Positions 8,245-15,285 of a stretch of 37,311 nt of DNA are shown piece by piece (positions within the stretch are counted from its first letter, which is position 1; the number at the start of each line of letters is the position of its first letter). The notes beneath the pieces are model-generated. The model was not told the origin of the DNA and did no database searches. It worked only from the letters and a program-made list of their open reading frames with translations. A program made the position numbers and the translations under genes. Location: the IMG/VR virus record IMGVR_UViG_3300025889_000361, positions 1 to 37,311 of that record. The stretch is one strand, 5' to 3'. Source of the DNA: a virus.

Positions 8245-8318
8245 AAGCAACGAAAGGGTTTTTTTCTTTCTCGTTTTGGTGTTTAATGCTCCTGTTTTGT
8301 ATTGAATAGGAGCAAGAC
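8245..8318 (+). promoter_or_regulatory. Intergenic module A: terminator-like element then promoter/leader
   Basis: The gap between the lysozyme and recombination genes. Near its 5' end AACGA..AAAG can pair with CTTTCTCGTT around a T-rich loop, like a weak intrinsic terminator. Further on, TGCTCCT (8287-8293) is perfectly complementary to AGGAGCA (8308-8314), which contains the ribosome site of the next gene, so the leader could mask its own start. The 3' end (GGAGCAAGACATGAA) resembles modules B (11468) and C (15683). A promoter is inferred; no strong -35/-10 pair is visible. Confidence 0.5.
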
Positions 8319-8954
8319 ATGAACCAGCAAACTAAGACGTCACTCGCGGAAAGCGTTTGGCAAAATCTATATTCCATCAACGTGTCACAGCACATCGAGA
8401 AGAAAGGCAACCTGTCTTATCTATCTTGGACTTGGGCTTGGCAAGCTCTGATGGAGGAATATCCTCAAGCAATGTATTCGGTCGATGACCGGACATATCC
8501 TGACGGCTCTATGGAAGTTCGCGTGACTGTTTCGATCGAGAGGCATGGCGAGAAACTGGAGCGCATGATGTGGTTGCCTGTGATGAACCACAAAAACCAA
8601 GCAATCATAAGCCCTAATGCTCGTGACATTTCAGACGCTCGTATGCGCTGTCTGGTGAAGTGTATCTCTATGCTCGGCTTAGGTTCGTACATCTACGCCG
8701 GTGAAGATATCCCTAAGGCCGAAAAAGAAGCTCTCAGCCAGCCGATCACAGACGATCAGGTAGAAACCCTAGCGCAACTGATTAAGGCCACAGCAACGGA
8801 TATAGACAAGTTCCTGTCTTTCTATGAGATCGGCCATATCGAGGAGCTCAAAGGTCATATGTTTGAGCAGGCGTATGCAATGCTCCGCCGGAAGCTAGAA
8901 GAAGCTGAACGCTCTGCGGCTCAAGAGGAGGCGATTCCTGATGAGAGCCTTTAA
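8319..8954 (+). CDS. Single-strand annealing protein, DUF1071/Sak3-like
   Basis: A 211-residue protein. Residues ~15-130 carry the pattern of DUF1071-type annealing proteins: NVSQHIEKKGNLSYLSWTWA, AWQALMEEYP, a beta stretch with RVTVSIE, WLPVMNHKNQAI, then SDARMRCLVKCISMLGLGSY and IYAGEDIP. These proteins anneal complementary single strands at phage replication and recombination forks. The C-terminal tail is helical and acidic. The exonuclease gene overlaps by 14 bases, making the usual exonuclease plus annealing protein pair. Confidence 0.8.
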   Translation: MNQQTKTSLAESVWQNLYSINVSQHIEKKGNLSYLSWTWAWQALMEEYPQAMYSVDDRTYPDGSMEVRVTVSIERHGEKLERMMWLPVMNHKNQAIISPNARDISDARMRCLVKCISMLGLGSYIYAGEDIPKAEKEALSQPITDDQVETLAQLIKATATDIDKFLSFYEIGHIEELKGHMFEQAYAMLRRKLEEAERSAAQEEAIPDESL

Positions 8955-9546
8955 GCATGAGCAAGGCACTCAGCCGTGGCTAATGTCGCGCCTCGGCTGT
9001 CCTAGTGCATCTAACTTCCATAAATTGATTTCGCCTACCGGCAAGCCATCGACGCAGGCAAATTCCTATGTCTGCGAGATGATTTCTCAGTGCTTCACCA
9101 TGGAGATACCGGAGACTTTTTCTAACGAATGGATGGAGCGCGGAAACGAGCTTGAACCAAGAGCTCGCCAATACTACGAAATGGCGCGAGGCGTCACAGT
9201 TCAGGAAGTCGGCTTCTGCAAGCACGATACTCTGGAGTGTGGAGCTTCACCTGACGGTCTAGTCGGCGATCAGGGAGGCTTAGAAATCAAGTGTCCTGCG
9301 CCCGCTACGCACTGCCAATACCTGATGGATGGGACTGTACCGTTAAAGTACATCCCGCAAATCATGGGCTGTCTGTGGATAACTGGCCGCCAGTGGTGGG
9401 ATTTCGTTTCGTATCACGAGACGATGCCGGCCTTACTAGTGCGCGTTGAGCGCGATGAAGAATACATCGGCAAATTAGCTGATGCAGTAGAGAAAGCCTG
9501 CAAAGAAATCGAAGCAGGCGTTAACGCAATAAGGAAAATGAAATGA
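8941..9546 (+). CDS. YqaJ-type viral exonuclease (PD-(D/E)XK)
   Basis: A 201-residue nuclease. Motifs: ERGNELEPRARQYYE at ~63-77, GASPDGLV with Asp105, LEIKCP with Glu115 and Lys117, then YIPQIMGCLWITGR. These are the metal-binding and catalytic residues of the lambda-exonuclease/YqaJ fold. It would resect DNA ends so that the upstream annealing protein can load. A GAGGAGG site lies about nine bases before the ATG, inside the upstream gene. Confidence 0.88.
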   Translation: MRAFKHEQGTQPWLMSRLGCPSASNFHKLISPTGKPSTQANSYVCEMISQCFTMEIPETFSNEWMERGNELEPRARQYYEMARGVTVQEVGFCKHDTLECGASPDGLVGDQGGLEIKCPAPATHCQYLMDGTVPLKYIPQIMGCLWITGRQWWDFVSYHETMPALLVRVERDEEYIGKLADAVEKACKEIEAGVNAIRKMK

Positions 9547-9821
9547 GCTATCAACACAAACCAAACTCAGGTTCATTGTTTAAGAACAAAGAGAAAACGC
9601 AAGATAAACAACCAGACTACAAAGGCGATGGAATCGTAAACGGAAAAGAGGTTTGGCTCTCTGGCTGGATCAATAAAAAGAAAGATGGAGAGGTTTATCT
9701 CGGCATCAAGTTTGAAGAAAAGCAACCAAAGAGAGCAGAAGAAACTCCGCCAAGCCAGAATACATCTATCGATGTAAATACGCTTGATCCAGATAAGATC
9801 GATGAAGTGCTTCCTTTCTAG
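9543..9821 (+). CDS. Small conserved-looking protein, possible ssDNA-binding helper
   Basis: A 92-residue protein overlapping the exonuclease stop by four bases. It begins MSYQHKPNSGSLFKNKEKT and continues with DYKGDGIVNGKEVWLSGWIN and YLGIKFEEK, then a polar tail ending EVLPF. The compact beta pattern (G-I-V...W-L-S-G-W...Y-L-G-I-K-F) is typical of small phage proteins placed next to recombination genes. An acidic tail with a terminal hydrophobic tip is reminiscent of single-strand-binding proteins. Function is inferred from context. Confidence 0.55.
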   Translation: MSYQHKPNSGSLFKNKEKTQDKQPDYKGDGIVNGKEVWLSGWINKKKDGEVYLGIKFEEKQPKRAEETPPSQNTSIDVNTLDPDKIDEVLPF

Positions 9822-9828
9822 CAAAAAA

Positions 9829-9851
9829 AGACCCTATGAGGGATAGGGTCT
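9829..9851 (-). terminator. Hairpin oriented as a minus-strand terminator
   Basis: AGACCCTAT (9829-9837) and ATAGGGTCT (9843-9851) form a perfect 9-bp stem with a five-base loop. The run of A directly before the left arm would be a U-tract for a transcript on the minus strand; the + side lacks a T run (AAGAGGG follows). It would therefore stop antisense transcription, or simply end the upstream mRNA with a stable hairpin. Confidence 0.55.
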
Positions 9852-9866
9852 AAGAGGGTGTCTCAG

Positions 9867-9936
9867 ATGAAGATACCAAACATGAGTCTGGCCGGTTCAG
9901 TATAACGCGATAGGCCAGAGAGATATAGGGAAACGC
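9867..9936 (+). promoter_or_regulatory. Leader/operator-like region before the HTH gene
   Basis: The gap before the regulator at 9937 contains an inverted repeat TCTGGCC (9887-9893) / GGCCAGA (9913-9919) and, between the arms, TATAAC (9901-9906), a good -10 match without a clear -35. A 12-codon frame starts at 9867 (MKIPNMSLAGSV) after GAGGGTG and could be a leader peptide. Autoregulation by the HTH protein is a reasonable guess. Confidence 0.35.
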
Positions 9937-10152
9937 ATGAAACCAATCAAAGCAGGAAAATGCTTACGGATCGCTCAAGAGATGCATGAGGTAAGCAACA
10001 AGAAGATGGCTGAAGATTTAGGTATTGCCGCACAGCAAGTTCAGCGGTGGCGCAATATGGATAATATGAAGATTCAGCAAGTTCAGCGCATTGCGCGTTA
10101 TTTCGATATGACCATCGGTCAGTTTGTAAAATTAGGTGGATACGATGAATAA
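9937..10152 (+). CDS. Small XRE-like helix-turn-helix protein
   Basis: A 71-residue protein. Residues ~16-60 form a helix-turn-helix: NKKMAEDLGIAAQQVQRWRN, then QVQRIARYFDMTIGQFVKL. This matches the Cro/CI-type DNA-binding fold in minimal form with no dimerisation or cleavage domain. It is probably a regulator of middle genes; the inverted repeat just upstream could be its site. Without a CI-like partner or integrase nearby it does not by itself imply lysogeny. Confidence 0.7.
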   Translation: MKPIKAGKCLRIAQEMHEVSNKKMAEDLGIAAQQVQRWRNMDNMKIQQVQRIARYFDMTIGQFVKLGGYDE

Positions 10153-10411
10153 ACCACATTGGACTAAAGCAGAAATAGAATCACTGGTTTTTATGTACAA
10201 AGCCGGTACACCAGTAGCACAGATCTCGCAGAGCCTTCAACGCTCTGAGAAATCTGTTCAGAACTACATTTACAGGAATCGAGACAAACTAGGCCTCGGT
10301 CGGCGGAAACAGCCGCCTGTAACGCTAGAGACGGCTATAATGCCTACCAAGCGTAATCAATCGTTCTGGGAGCGCATGATCGATGGCGTGATTGGCGCAA
10401 TCAAGAAATGA
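10145..10411 (+). CDS. Helix-turn-helix protein, Myb/GcrA-like
   Basis: I chose the ATG at 10145 because AGGTGG sits six to seven bases upstream; an ATG nine bases earlier (10136) is worse placed. The 88-residue product starts MNKPHWTKAEIESLVFMYKA, followed by GTPVAQISQSLQRSEKSVQN and YIYRNRDKLGLG. This is a DNA-binding trihelical domain of the SANT/GcrA kind. The basic C-terminus contains an amphipathic end (FWERMIDGVIGAIKK). It is probably a transcriptional regulator. Confidence 0.65.
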   Translation: MNKPHWTKAEIESLVFMYKAGTPVAQISQSLQRSEKSVQNYIYRNRDKLGLGRRKQPPVTLETAIMPTKRNQSFWERMIDGVIGAIKK

Positions 10412-10887
10412 GGGACTCAGTCAAGCTCACAGTCACATCAGAGCCTATGGCAATTCAGGCGCATCGAGATATCGTTGCCATGATGAAAGACCATGGTTAT
10501 GTGACTGTCGAGATCAAGGCTGGGACTAGAACCCTAAGCCAGAACGCTTTGTACTGGATATGGGTTCGCCAGATCACTCAGTTCTGGAATGAAACTGTTC
10601 CGCCAGAATCTCGCGTCTGCATAGAGACAGGTGAAATCATCGATTTCGATGAGGATTACACTCACGCTCGTTTGCGGAAGCGTTTTCTTGGCGAGGACAA
10701 TCCAATCACGGTTGGCGGTATCACTATCGCCGGCCAACTGAAATCGACAGCCAAGTTAACGAAACACGAGATGATGGATTATATGACTCAGATTGAAGTC
10801 TATGCGGCTAACGCAGGAATGGAACTGACCATGCCAGCAGATTCTCAGTACTGGAAGCTCAAGCAAGCCCATGAAATCGGCGAATAG
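10408..10887 (+). CDS. ninB: NinB-like recombination protein
   Basis: A 159-residue protein whose layout follows lambda NinB (Orf family): RTLSQNALYWIWVRQITQFW, then DFDEDYTHARLRKRFLG, and a C-terminal TAKLTKHEMMDYMTQIEVYA followed by 'NAGMELTMPADSQYW'. NinB/Orf acts in RecF-type mediated recombination and binds single-stranded DNA. Together with NinG downstream and the annealing protein and exonuclease upstream, it completes a lambda-like recombination set. ATGA coupling to the preceding gene. Confidence 0.8.
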   Translation: MRDSVKLTVTSEPMAIQAHRDIVAMMKDHGYVTVEIKAGTRTLSQNALYWIWVRQITQFWNETVPPESRVCIETGEIIDFDEDYTHARLRKRFLGEDNPITVGGITIAGQLKSTAKLTKHEMMDYMTQIEVYAANAGMELTMPADSQYWKLKQAHEIGE

Positions 10888-11467
10888 ACGTTGCTCAAAC
10901 TGCCGGAAGAAATGCCCTGCTGATGAGGCGATCGTGTCGCATCTCAGGGCTTTTTGCTCGTTCGACTGTCTAAAAGCATTTACTGCAAACAACAAACCTA
11001 AGCTGGAACGCAAGATCAAGACCGAAAAGCGGCAAGAGCTCACGAGGCGCAAAGAGAAGCTCAAGACTCGATCTGACTACATCAAGGAGGCGCAACAAGC
11101 CTTCAATGAATATGTCCGGTTCAGAGATGCTAATTTACCCTGCATATCCTGCAATCGATGGAATGGCGGTGATATGTATGGCGGAAATTGGGACTGTGGA
11201 CACTATCGATCGATAGGATCGGCTCCGCATCTTAGATTCAATCTATGGAACGCTCACAAACAATGCGTCAAATGCAATCGGTATCTATCAGGCAATATCG
11301 CTGACTATCGCGTCTCACTGGTCTGGAAGATCGGCCAGCCGAAGGTCGATGCTCTGGAATCGATGCAGGATGGATCAAGGATAACAGTAGAATATGCCCA
11401 AAGGATCAAGGCTATCTTCCGGCGTAAAAAGCGCATTAAAGAAAGAATAAGAAAAAAAAGAGAATAA
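10871..11467 (+). CDS. ninG: NinG/Rap-like recombinase
   Basis: A 198-residue basic protein. An N-terminal zinc-type cluster (CSNCRKKCP ... FCSFDCLKAF) precedes a long Lys/Arg helix, then CISCNRWNGGDMYGGNWDCG, HYRSIGSAPHLRF and NAHKQCVKCNRYLSGN, the signature of lambda NinG (Rap), a Holliday-junction endonuclease. The tail is extremely basic (RRKKRIKERIRKKRE). Start overlaps NinB by 17 bases. It is the last gene before intergenic module B. Confidence 0.87.
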   Translation: MKSANRRCSNCRKKCPADEAIVSHLRAFCSFDCLKAFTANNKPKLERKIKTEKRQELTRRKEKLKTRSDYIKEAQQAFNEYVRFRDANLPCISCNRWNGGDMYGGNWDCGHYRSIGSAPHLRFNLWNAHKQCVKCNRYLSGNIADYRVSLVWKIGQPKVDALESMQDGSRITVEYAQRIKAIFRRKKRIKERIRKKRE

Positions 11468-11546
11468 AAAACAACAAAAGGGTTTTCTTTTTGGTTTAGA
11501 TGCCCCATACTAAGCGTGTCGAATAAATGCACAGGAGCAAAAAGAC
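11468..11546 (+). promoter_or_regulatory. Intergenic module B: terminator-like element then promoter/leader
   Basis: Closely related to module C (15683): both have an A-rich AACAACAAAA stretch, GGTTT with T-runs, CATACTAA, GTGTCGAATAA or ATGTCGAATAA, and end GGAGCAAAAAGACATGAA. An A/T-rich hairpin can form at the 5' end (AAAAG/CTTTT). CATACT is a fair -10 candidate. The GGAG ribosome site and start context of the next gene are kept in both. Best read as an operon boundary: stop of the NinG operon and start of the next. Confidence 0.55.
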
Positions 11547-11951
11547 ATGAAAAATTTCAAAATCACTTCAGACTTCAACTCAGCAGTCGCGATGGCTTCA
11601 GAGATTCTTGGCTATCCAATGTTTGAGTGCTACGAAAACGTGCAGGCTGAGAAAGCCAAGCGCCACGAGAAGTACGGCACTGAAAAGTTCTACGTCACTG
11701 AGTCTGGCAAAATCCTTTGGGTCTTCAATTACGAAGGCGAGCGCGTCCTTAACATCACTACTGGCCCATCAGGCTCTTGCTTGTCTGCCGGAAGTCTTGG
11801 TCTCGTGATGATTCAAGATGATTCTATCGATGTCATCATGGAAGAATTTGTCGCTAAAGATGATCGTGCTACTCGCATACACGCTATGCGGAGTTTGGAA
11901 TCTAAATTCGTTTTCGCAGATCGCGATGTTTTACGGGAGATTGCGGCGTAA
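11547..11951 (+). CDS. Protein of unknown function, first gene after module B
   Basis: A 134-residue protein, start context GGAGCAAAAAGACATG. Soluble, mixed alpha/beta, with no motif I recognise (MKNFKITSDFNSAVAMASEI; GKILWVFNYEGERVLNI). It ends REIAA with the codon order GCG-TAA, and the stop codon lies in the loop of a hairpin (11943-11956). The gene at 15764 occupies the same place after module C but I see no sequence similarity between the two products. Confidence 0.6.
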   Translation: MKNFKITSDFNSAVAMASEILGYPMFECYENVQAEKAKRHEKYGTEKFYVTESGKILWVFNYEGERVLNITTGPSGSCLSAGSLGLVMIQDDSIDVIMEEFVAKDDRATRIHAMRSLESKFVFADRDVLREIAA

Positions 11952-11956
11952 GCCGC
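11943..11956 (+). other. Stop-codon hairpin 1 (GUAA tetraloop)
   Basis: GCGGC-GTAA-GCCGC: a perfect 5-bp stem closed by C-G around a GUAA (GNRA class) tetraloop. The UAA at 11949-11951 is the stop codon of the 11547 gene. The ribosome site for the next gene (GGAGGAG) begins eight bases after the stem. Confidence 0.7.
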
Positions 11957-11976
11957 TTTCTCTGGAGGAGATAGTC

Positions 11977-12141
11977 ATGAGAATCGGAACATATTTCGTT
12001 TATCCAAAGGGTCAGAAGTCTAAGGGCTTCAAGATTGATGCAGTTAGCTTTGATGCCGCTAAGTCGATCTTCAATCAGGTTGAAGGCATCGCGGACACCA
12101 ACCAGAATCGTTGGAAACTTTGGGCAGACAGGGTCGCGTAA
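11977..12141 (+). CDS. Small protein of unknown function
   Basis: A 54-residue protein. I chose the ATG at 11977 with GGAGGAG seven bases upstream; longer in-frame starts lie inside the previous gene. The product begins MRIGTYFVYPKGQKSKGFKI and ends WKLWADRVA. The compact basic fold has no recognised motif. It ends GCG-TAA in a second tetraloop hairpin followed by a T run. Confidence 0.55.
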   Translation: MRIGTYFVYPKGQKSKGFKIDAVSFDAAKSIFNQVEGIADTNQNRWKLWADRVA

Positions 12142-12152
12142 GCGGCCTTTTT
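12132..12152 (+). terminator. Stop-codon hairpin 2 with T-tract, terminator-like
   Basis: GGTCGC-GTAA-GCGGCC: a 6-bp stem with one G-U wobble around a GUAA loop that contains the UAA stop of the 11977 gene. TTTTT follows at 12148-12152, so this copy also has the form of an intrinsic terminator and may act as a partial one, since the small-gene operon continues. Confidence 0.65.
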
Positions 12153-12179
12153 GCGTTTACAGCAAATAAGGAACCAGAA

Positions 12180-12404
12180 ATGAAAACAATCGATATCACT
12201 CCTACTTGGCAAACGATCGTCTCAATCGGTTGCGAGGTAATCGCTAATCCGAATGCAGACCAAGAGGCGAAGGAATCCTTCAAAGAGGAGCTGATGAGGC
12301 TCGCAAAGATCGTTGATGATCAGAACGCTGAAGCGAAAAAGGATCGGTGGACGACACTCGATGTGATCGTCGCTGAAGAAAGAGCCAAAGGCAATCTCAT
12401 TTAA
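12180..12404 (+). CDS. Small helical protein of unknown function
   Basis: The ATG at 12180 follows AAGGAACC; an in-frame ATG at 12111 would overlap the previous gene and its hairpin. 74 residues, mainly helical: IVSIGCEVIANPNADQEAKE then FKEELMRLAKIVDDQ and TTLDVIVAEERAKGNLI. No family recognised. Probably one of the host-takeover or accessory proteins typical of such small-gene runs. Confidence 0.55.
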   Translation: MKTIDITPTWQTIVSIGCEVIANPNADQEAKESFKEELMRLAKIVDDQNAEAKKDRWTTLDVIVAEERAKGNLI

Positions 12405-12418
12405 ACAGGGAAATTGAA

Positions 12419-12694
12419 ATGAAGTTAATTAAGCAAGCAAACAGCGCACACGTTCTGGATACGGATGATATCCAGATCTTGTTCAGCTACGAGACTCCAG
12501 TGGCCGTCTGGATCGTTGGCAGTCACTTCTTAGTCACTGAGACTGATTACAGCCGGACGACTACCGGCCATATCAACCACTTCGTTCGCGATCGTACATA
12601 CAAGCAGAATGTCGGTCTGACGTTAGCTAAAAACGATCAGGTTGAGTTCGTTCCACAAGAGCGCATCAATGACGCGCTGAAGGAAACTGTATGA
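12419..12694 (+). CDS. Small phage protein with TTGHIN motif
   Basis: A 91-residue protein. The stretch FSYETPVAVWIVGSHFLVTE followed by YSRTTTGHINHFV resembles a small widespread phage family of unknown function with 'SYxTPVA ... TTxHIN' (I believe DUF8033-like; not checked). Soluble, beta-rich. The next gene overlaps by four bases (ATGA). Confidence 0.6.
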   Translation: MKLIKQANSAHVLDTDDIQILFSYETPVAVWIVGSHFLVTETDYSRTTTGHINHFVRDRTYKQNVGLTLAKNDQVEFVPQERINDALKETV

Positions 12695-12891
12695 GACAGA
12701 AGTTCATCATTCAGGAAATCGAATACAAGGGTCAGGCTTACACTGTCACGCGCAAAGTCGTAGGCAGTAATGAGCTTGAGCCTAGTGAAGAAATCGTTAC
12801 AGAGGTTGTCGGTCACGACAGCGTATGTTTCGATGATGAAGAGGTCGCCTCTAAAGGCGATGTAATATCTGAAACTTGTGAATATCACTGA
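12691..12891 (+). CDS. Small acidic protein of unknown function
   Basis: A 66-residue frame coupled by ATGA overlap. It starts MRQKFIIQEIEYKGQAYTVT and continues with an acidic beta segment (EEIVTEVVGHDSVCFDDEEV). No recognised motif. The coupling and good composition support expression. The following gene's AGGAACC ribosome site overlaps this gene's stop. Confidence 0.5.
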   Translation: MRQKFIIQEIEYKGQAYTVTRKVVGSNELEPSEEIVTEVVGHDSVCFDDEEVASKGDVISETCEYH

Positions 12892-12901
12892 GGAACCAGC
12901 A

Positions 12902-13132
12902 ATGGCAGTTAAGAAACTTGAGGAAGTCGTTAAGACTAAAGAAGAACTAAAGCAGTTATGTACTGATCATCTGATCGATATGGTCGTTCGCAGGGAGCTA
13001 CGCGATGAACTGAAATTGCGTTTTAAGCGTATGCAGGCGAACAACTGCAATCAGATGGTGCGCTTAGATAAGGCTTGCGAGTTAATCGGATACGCAGAGC
13101 TCAATCAGGCGATGGAGGAGGATTGCCGATGA
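12902..13132 (+). CDS. Small helical protein of unknown function
   Basis: I chose the ATG at 12902, with AGGAACC eight bases upstream, over a GTG at 12878 inside the previous gene. 76 residues, very helical and charged (VKTKEELKQLCTDHLIDMVV; LRDELKLRFKRMQANNCNQM). It may form a coiled coil. Overlaps the HTH gene at 13129 by four bases. Confidence 0.5.
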   Translation: MAVKKLEEVVKTKEELKQLCTDHLIDMVVRRELRDELKLRFKRMQANNCNQMVRLDKACELIGYAELNQAMEEDCR

Positions 13133-13353
13133 GCAGTCAGAAGCTAGAGATCCTAAGCCATCTTAGGCAGTTTGGCTCTATCGATTTCTTTACGTCACTG
13201 CGTAAGTTTCATTGCGCAAGGCTAGCGGCGCGTATCCTAGACCTCCGGCAGTCAGGGCATAGGATCGAGACAGTCATGGAGAAGAATACCGAAGGGAAAC
13301 GATTCGCTCGATATATTTATCGCGGTGAAACATTGCAGGGAGGAAAAAGTTAG
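13129..13353 (+). CDS. Phage-type winged helix-turn-helix protein
   Basis: The ATG at 13129 overlaps the upstream stop and has GGAGGA upstream; the longer frame from 13075 lies in the previous gene. 74 residues: KLEILSHLRQFGSIDFFTSL, then CARLAARILDLRQSGHRIET and RFARYIYRG. This is the small HTH seen in many phages next to replication genes ('...LAARIxDLRxxGHxIET...'). It probably binds DNA near the large gene-free stretch that follows. Confidence 0.7.
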   Translation: MSSQKLEILSHLRQFGSIDFFTSLRKFHCARLAARILDLRQSGHRIETVMEKNTEGKRFARYIYRGETLQGGKS

Positions 13354-13803
13354 GGCATAGTTAAAAGCAGTGCCGGACGGGGTGTGAGAAGCCCCTAGCG
13401 AACCGGACTGAAACTAAGGAAAAGACCCAAGCCGCACTCCGGCACTGGTTCATAGTTTAACAACACTAAGTGTTGCATTTCAAACGATTTCCCTTCTTTT
13501 CAGTCCATTCGCGCCCGTTGAAACTGTCGCATGGCGCAGTAGCACCAGAAAGCCAGATTGCAGTCCAACCTATGAGGACGGGACAAACAGCGTTAGAGGT
13601 GATCCGCCGATTGTCGGAATAAAAAGTGGTTTTATTCGGATGAAATTTTAGGCAGGGACGGTTGAGCTACCGGATGGAGACACCCACCATCGAAAGCACT
13701 GCTGATTACTGTGACTGCATGGACTAGCATTGAACGACGAGAGATGGACAGGGATCACCCTACGTCCTCTAAATGACAACTATTGCCATAAAAAGGGAAG
13801 GCC
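13354..13803 (+). other. 450-nt gene-free stretch rich in inverted repeats; candidate structured RNA or origin
   Basis: The only long gap in the window. Visible pairings: a perfect 10-bp stem CAGTGCCGGA (13368-13377) / TCCGGCACTG (13438-13447) enclosing GGGG/CCCC (13379-13382/13392-13395); CAACAC-TAA-GTGTTG (13461-13475); CCGA/TCGG (13607-13617); GAATAAAA/TTTTATTC (13617-13637); CGGT/ACCG (13659-13672); and GGACAGGG/CCCT..GTCC (13746-13767). The longest + frame without a good start is ~50 codons. No tRNA, tmRNA, RNase P or known riboswitch signature is recognised. A structured RNA, a long helicase leader or a replication origin all remain possible. Confidence 0.5.
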
Positions 13804-15285
13804 ATGGAGCTCAGACCACATCAGATCAAAGCGATAGAAATGCTCAGAGCATCGATCGCATCAGGCAAACGCAGACCGATACTGGCCGCGCCTTGCAGTT
13901 TCGGCAAAACAATAACAGCGGCGGCGATCCTTAAATCAGCAGTCGAGAAGGGTAAACGAGCCATCTTCATCTGTGACCGGATCAAACTGGTTCAGCAAAG
14001 CCTTGAGGCTTTCGACAGCCATAATCTCGATTTCGGCGTCATTCAGGGCAACCATGAACTGACCGATATTTCCAAGCCTATCCAGATCGCCAGTATTCAG
14101 ACGATAGCTAGGCGCAAGGTTTATCCTGAGTTCGACATTGCAATCGTTGATGAGTGCCATACGCACTACGAGACTCTAACGAACATGATGGAGGCTTACT
14201 CGGCAGTCCCATTCATCGGCCTTAGCGCAACGCCATTCAGCAAAGGCCTCGGTCAGCACTATGACGATATTGTGGTTCCGATCACGCCAGAGGAATTGCT
14301 AGAGCAAGGCTACCTCACTCCGGTGGAGTATTTCGGAGGCCGTCAGGTAGATACGACAGGGATTAAACGCCGGCAGTTATCCACAGGAGGCTCAGATTTC
14401 GATCCTGAAGCCTTATCAGAGCGCATAGAGAAAGATGCGGCTCTGGCCGGAGACATCGTTAAGAACTGGCTAAAATATGCGCAGGGACGGCAAACGATCG
14501 CGTTCAGTCCATCGATCAAGCACAGCAAGTATCTGGTCGAGATGTTTCGAGAGGCTGGCATTACAGCAGAGCACATTGACGGCTATATGGATGACGAGAT
14601 GCGTCAGGAGCTTTACGAGGCTCACGATGATGGCGAGTTCATGGTTCTATCCTGCTCACGACTGCTGAACACCGGCTACGATGCGCCGACAGTCTCTTGT
14701 CTGATCGATGCTTTCCCAACAGCAAGCCTAATCAGTTTCGTTCAGCGAGCCGGCAGAATTATGCGTACAGCAAACGGCAAAGAGAACGCGATTTATCTCG
14801 ATCACGCCGGTAACGTGCGTAGGCATGGATTCGCTGAGTCTGTGGTTCCAGAGCTACTCGATGACGGCTTACATCGGTTCAGTGAGCGCAAACTGGTTAA
14901 AGAGAAGAAACAACCCAAGGTTCAGCAGTGTCCAGAGTGCTATCACGAGATGGTCGGCGTTCGATGCAAATGCGGTTACGAGCTTCCGATCCATAAACAG
15001 ATCAACACTGACGATCAGATACTAGAGCGTCTCACGGCGGCTAAGAAAGCCAATCTGACGTATTCGCCAGAGCGTAAGGCCGAATGGCTCGGCGAGCTCA
15101 CGTTATACGCTCAGGAGCGCGGCAAATCGAAAGGATGGATCATGCACCGCTACCACAGTAAGTTTGGCGTATGGCCGAATCGTATTGAGCCAACCAGAGT
15201 CAGCGGCGTATCTGACGAGGTACATAACTGGATCAAGAGGGAAAATATACGTCACGCACATATGAGGATGAAAAATGCCGGTTAA
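13804..15285 (+). CDS. SF2 DNA/RNA helicase (SSL2/DEAD-like) with C-terminal zinc ribbon
   Basis: A 493-residue helicase that would unwind nucleic acid using ATP. RPHQIKAIEML is the Q-like motif. Motif I is APCSFGKT (29-36), close to the usual PCGxGKT but with Phe before GKT. Motif II is DECH (116-119), motif III SATPF, and motif VI QRAGRIMR. Residues ~370-395 add a zinc ribbon (CPECYHEMVGVRCKCGYE). AGGGAAGG sits before the ATG. With the CHC2-type gene downstream it looks like the replication-initiation core of a phage that borrows the host DNA polymerase. Confidence 0.87.
   Translation: MELRPHQIKAIEMLRASIASGKRRPILAAPCSFGKTITAAAILKSAVEKGKRAIFICDRIKLVQQSLEAFDSHNLDFGVIQGNHELTDISKPIQIASIQTIARRKVYPEFDIAIVDECHTHYETLTNMMEAYSAVPFIGLSATPFSKGLGQHYDDIVVPITPEELLEQGYLTPVEYFGGRQVDTTGIKRRQLSTGGSDFDPEALSERIEKDAALAGDIVKNWLKYAQGRQTIAFSPSIKHSKYLVEMFREAGITAEHIDGYMDDEMRQELYEAHDDGEFMVLSCSRLLNTGYDAPTVSCLIDAFPTASLISFVQRAGRIMRTANGKENAIYLDHAGNVRRHGFAESVVPELLDDGLHRFSERKLVKEKKQPKVQQCPECYHEMVGVRCKCGYELPIHKQINTDDQILERLTAAKKANLTYSPERKAEWLGELTLYAQERGKSKGWIMHRYHSKFGVWPNRIEPTRVSGVSDEVHNWIKRENIRHAHMRMKNAG

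Noticed and set aside
13470-13622. ~50-codon + frame in the gene-free stretch (ending ...ALEVIRRLSE)
   Set aside because: No ribosome site, only GTG/TTG near its start or an unsupported internal ATG at 13572, and the region is dominated by inverted repeats. It remains a weak possibility.
13354-13803. tRNA, tmRNA or RNase P RNA
   Set aside because: No T-loop GTTCGA-type motif, no tag frame and no RNase P core motifs seen.
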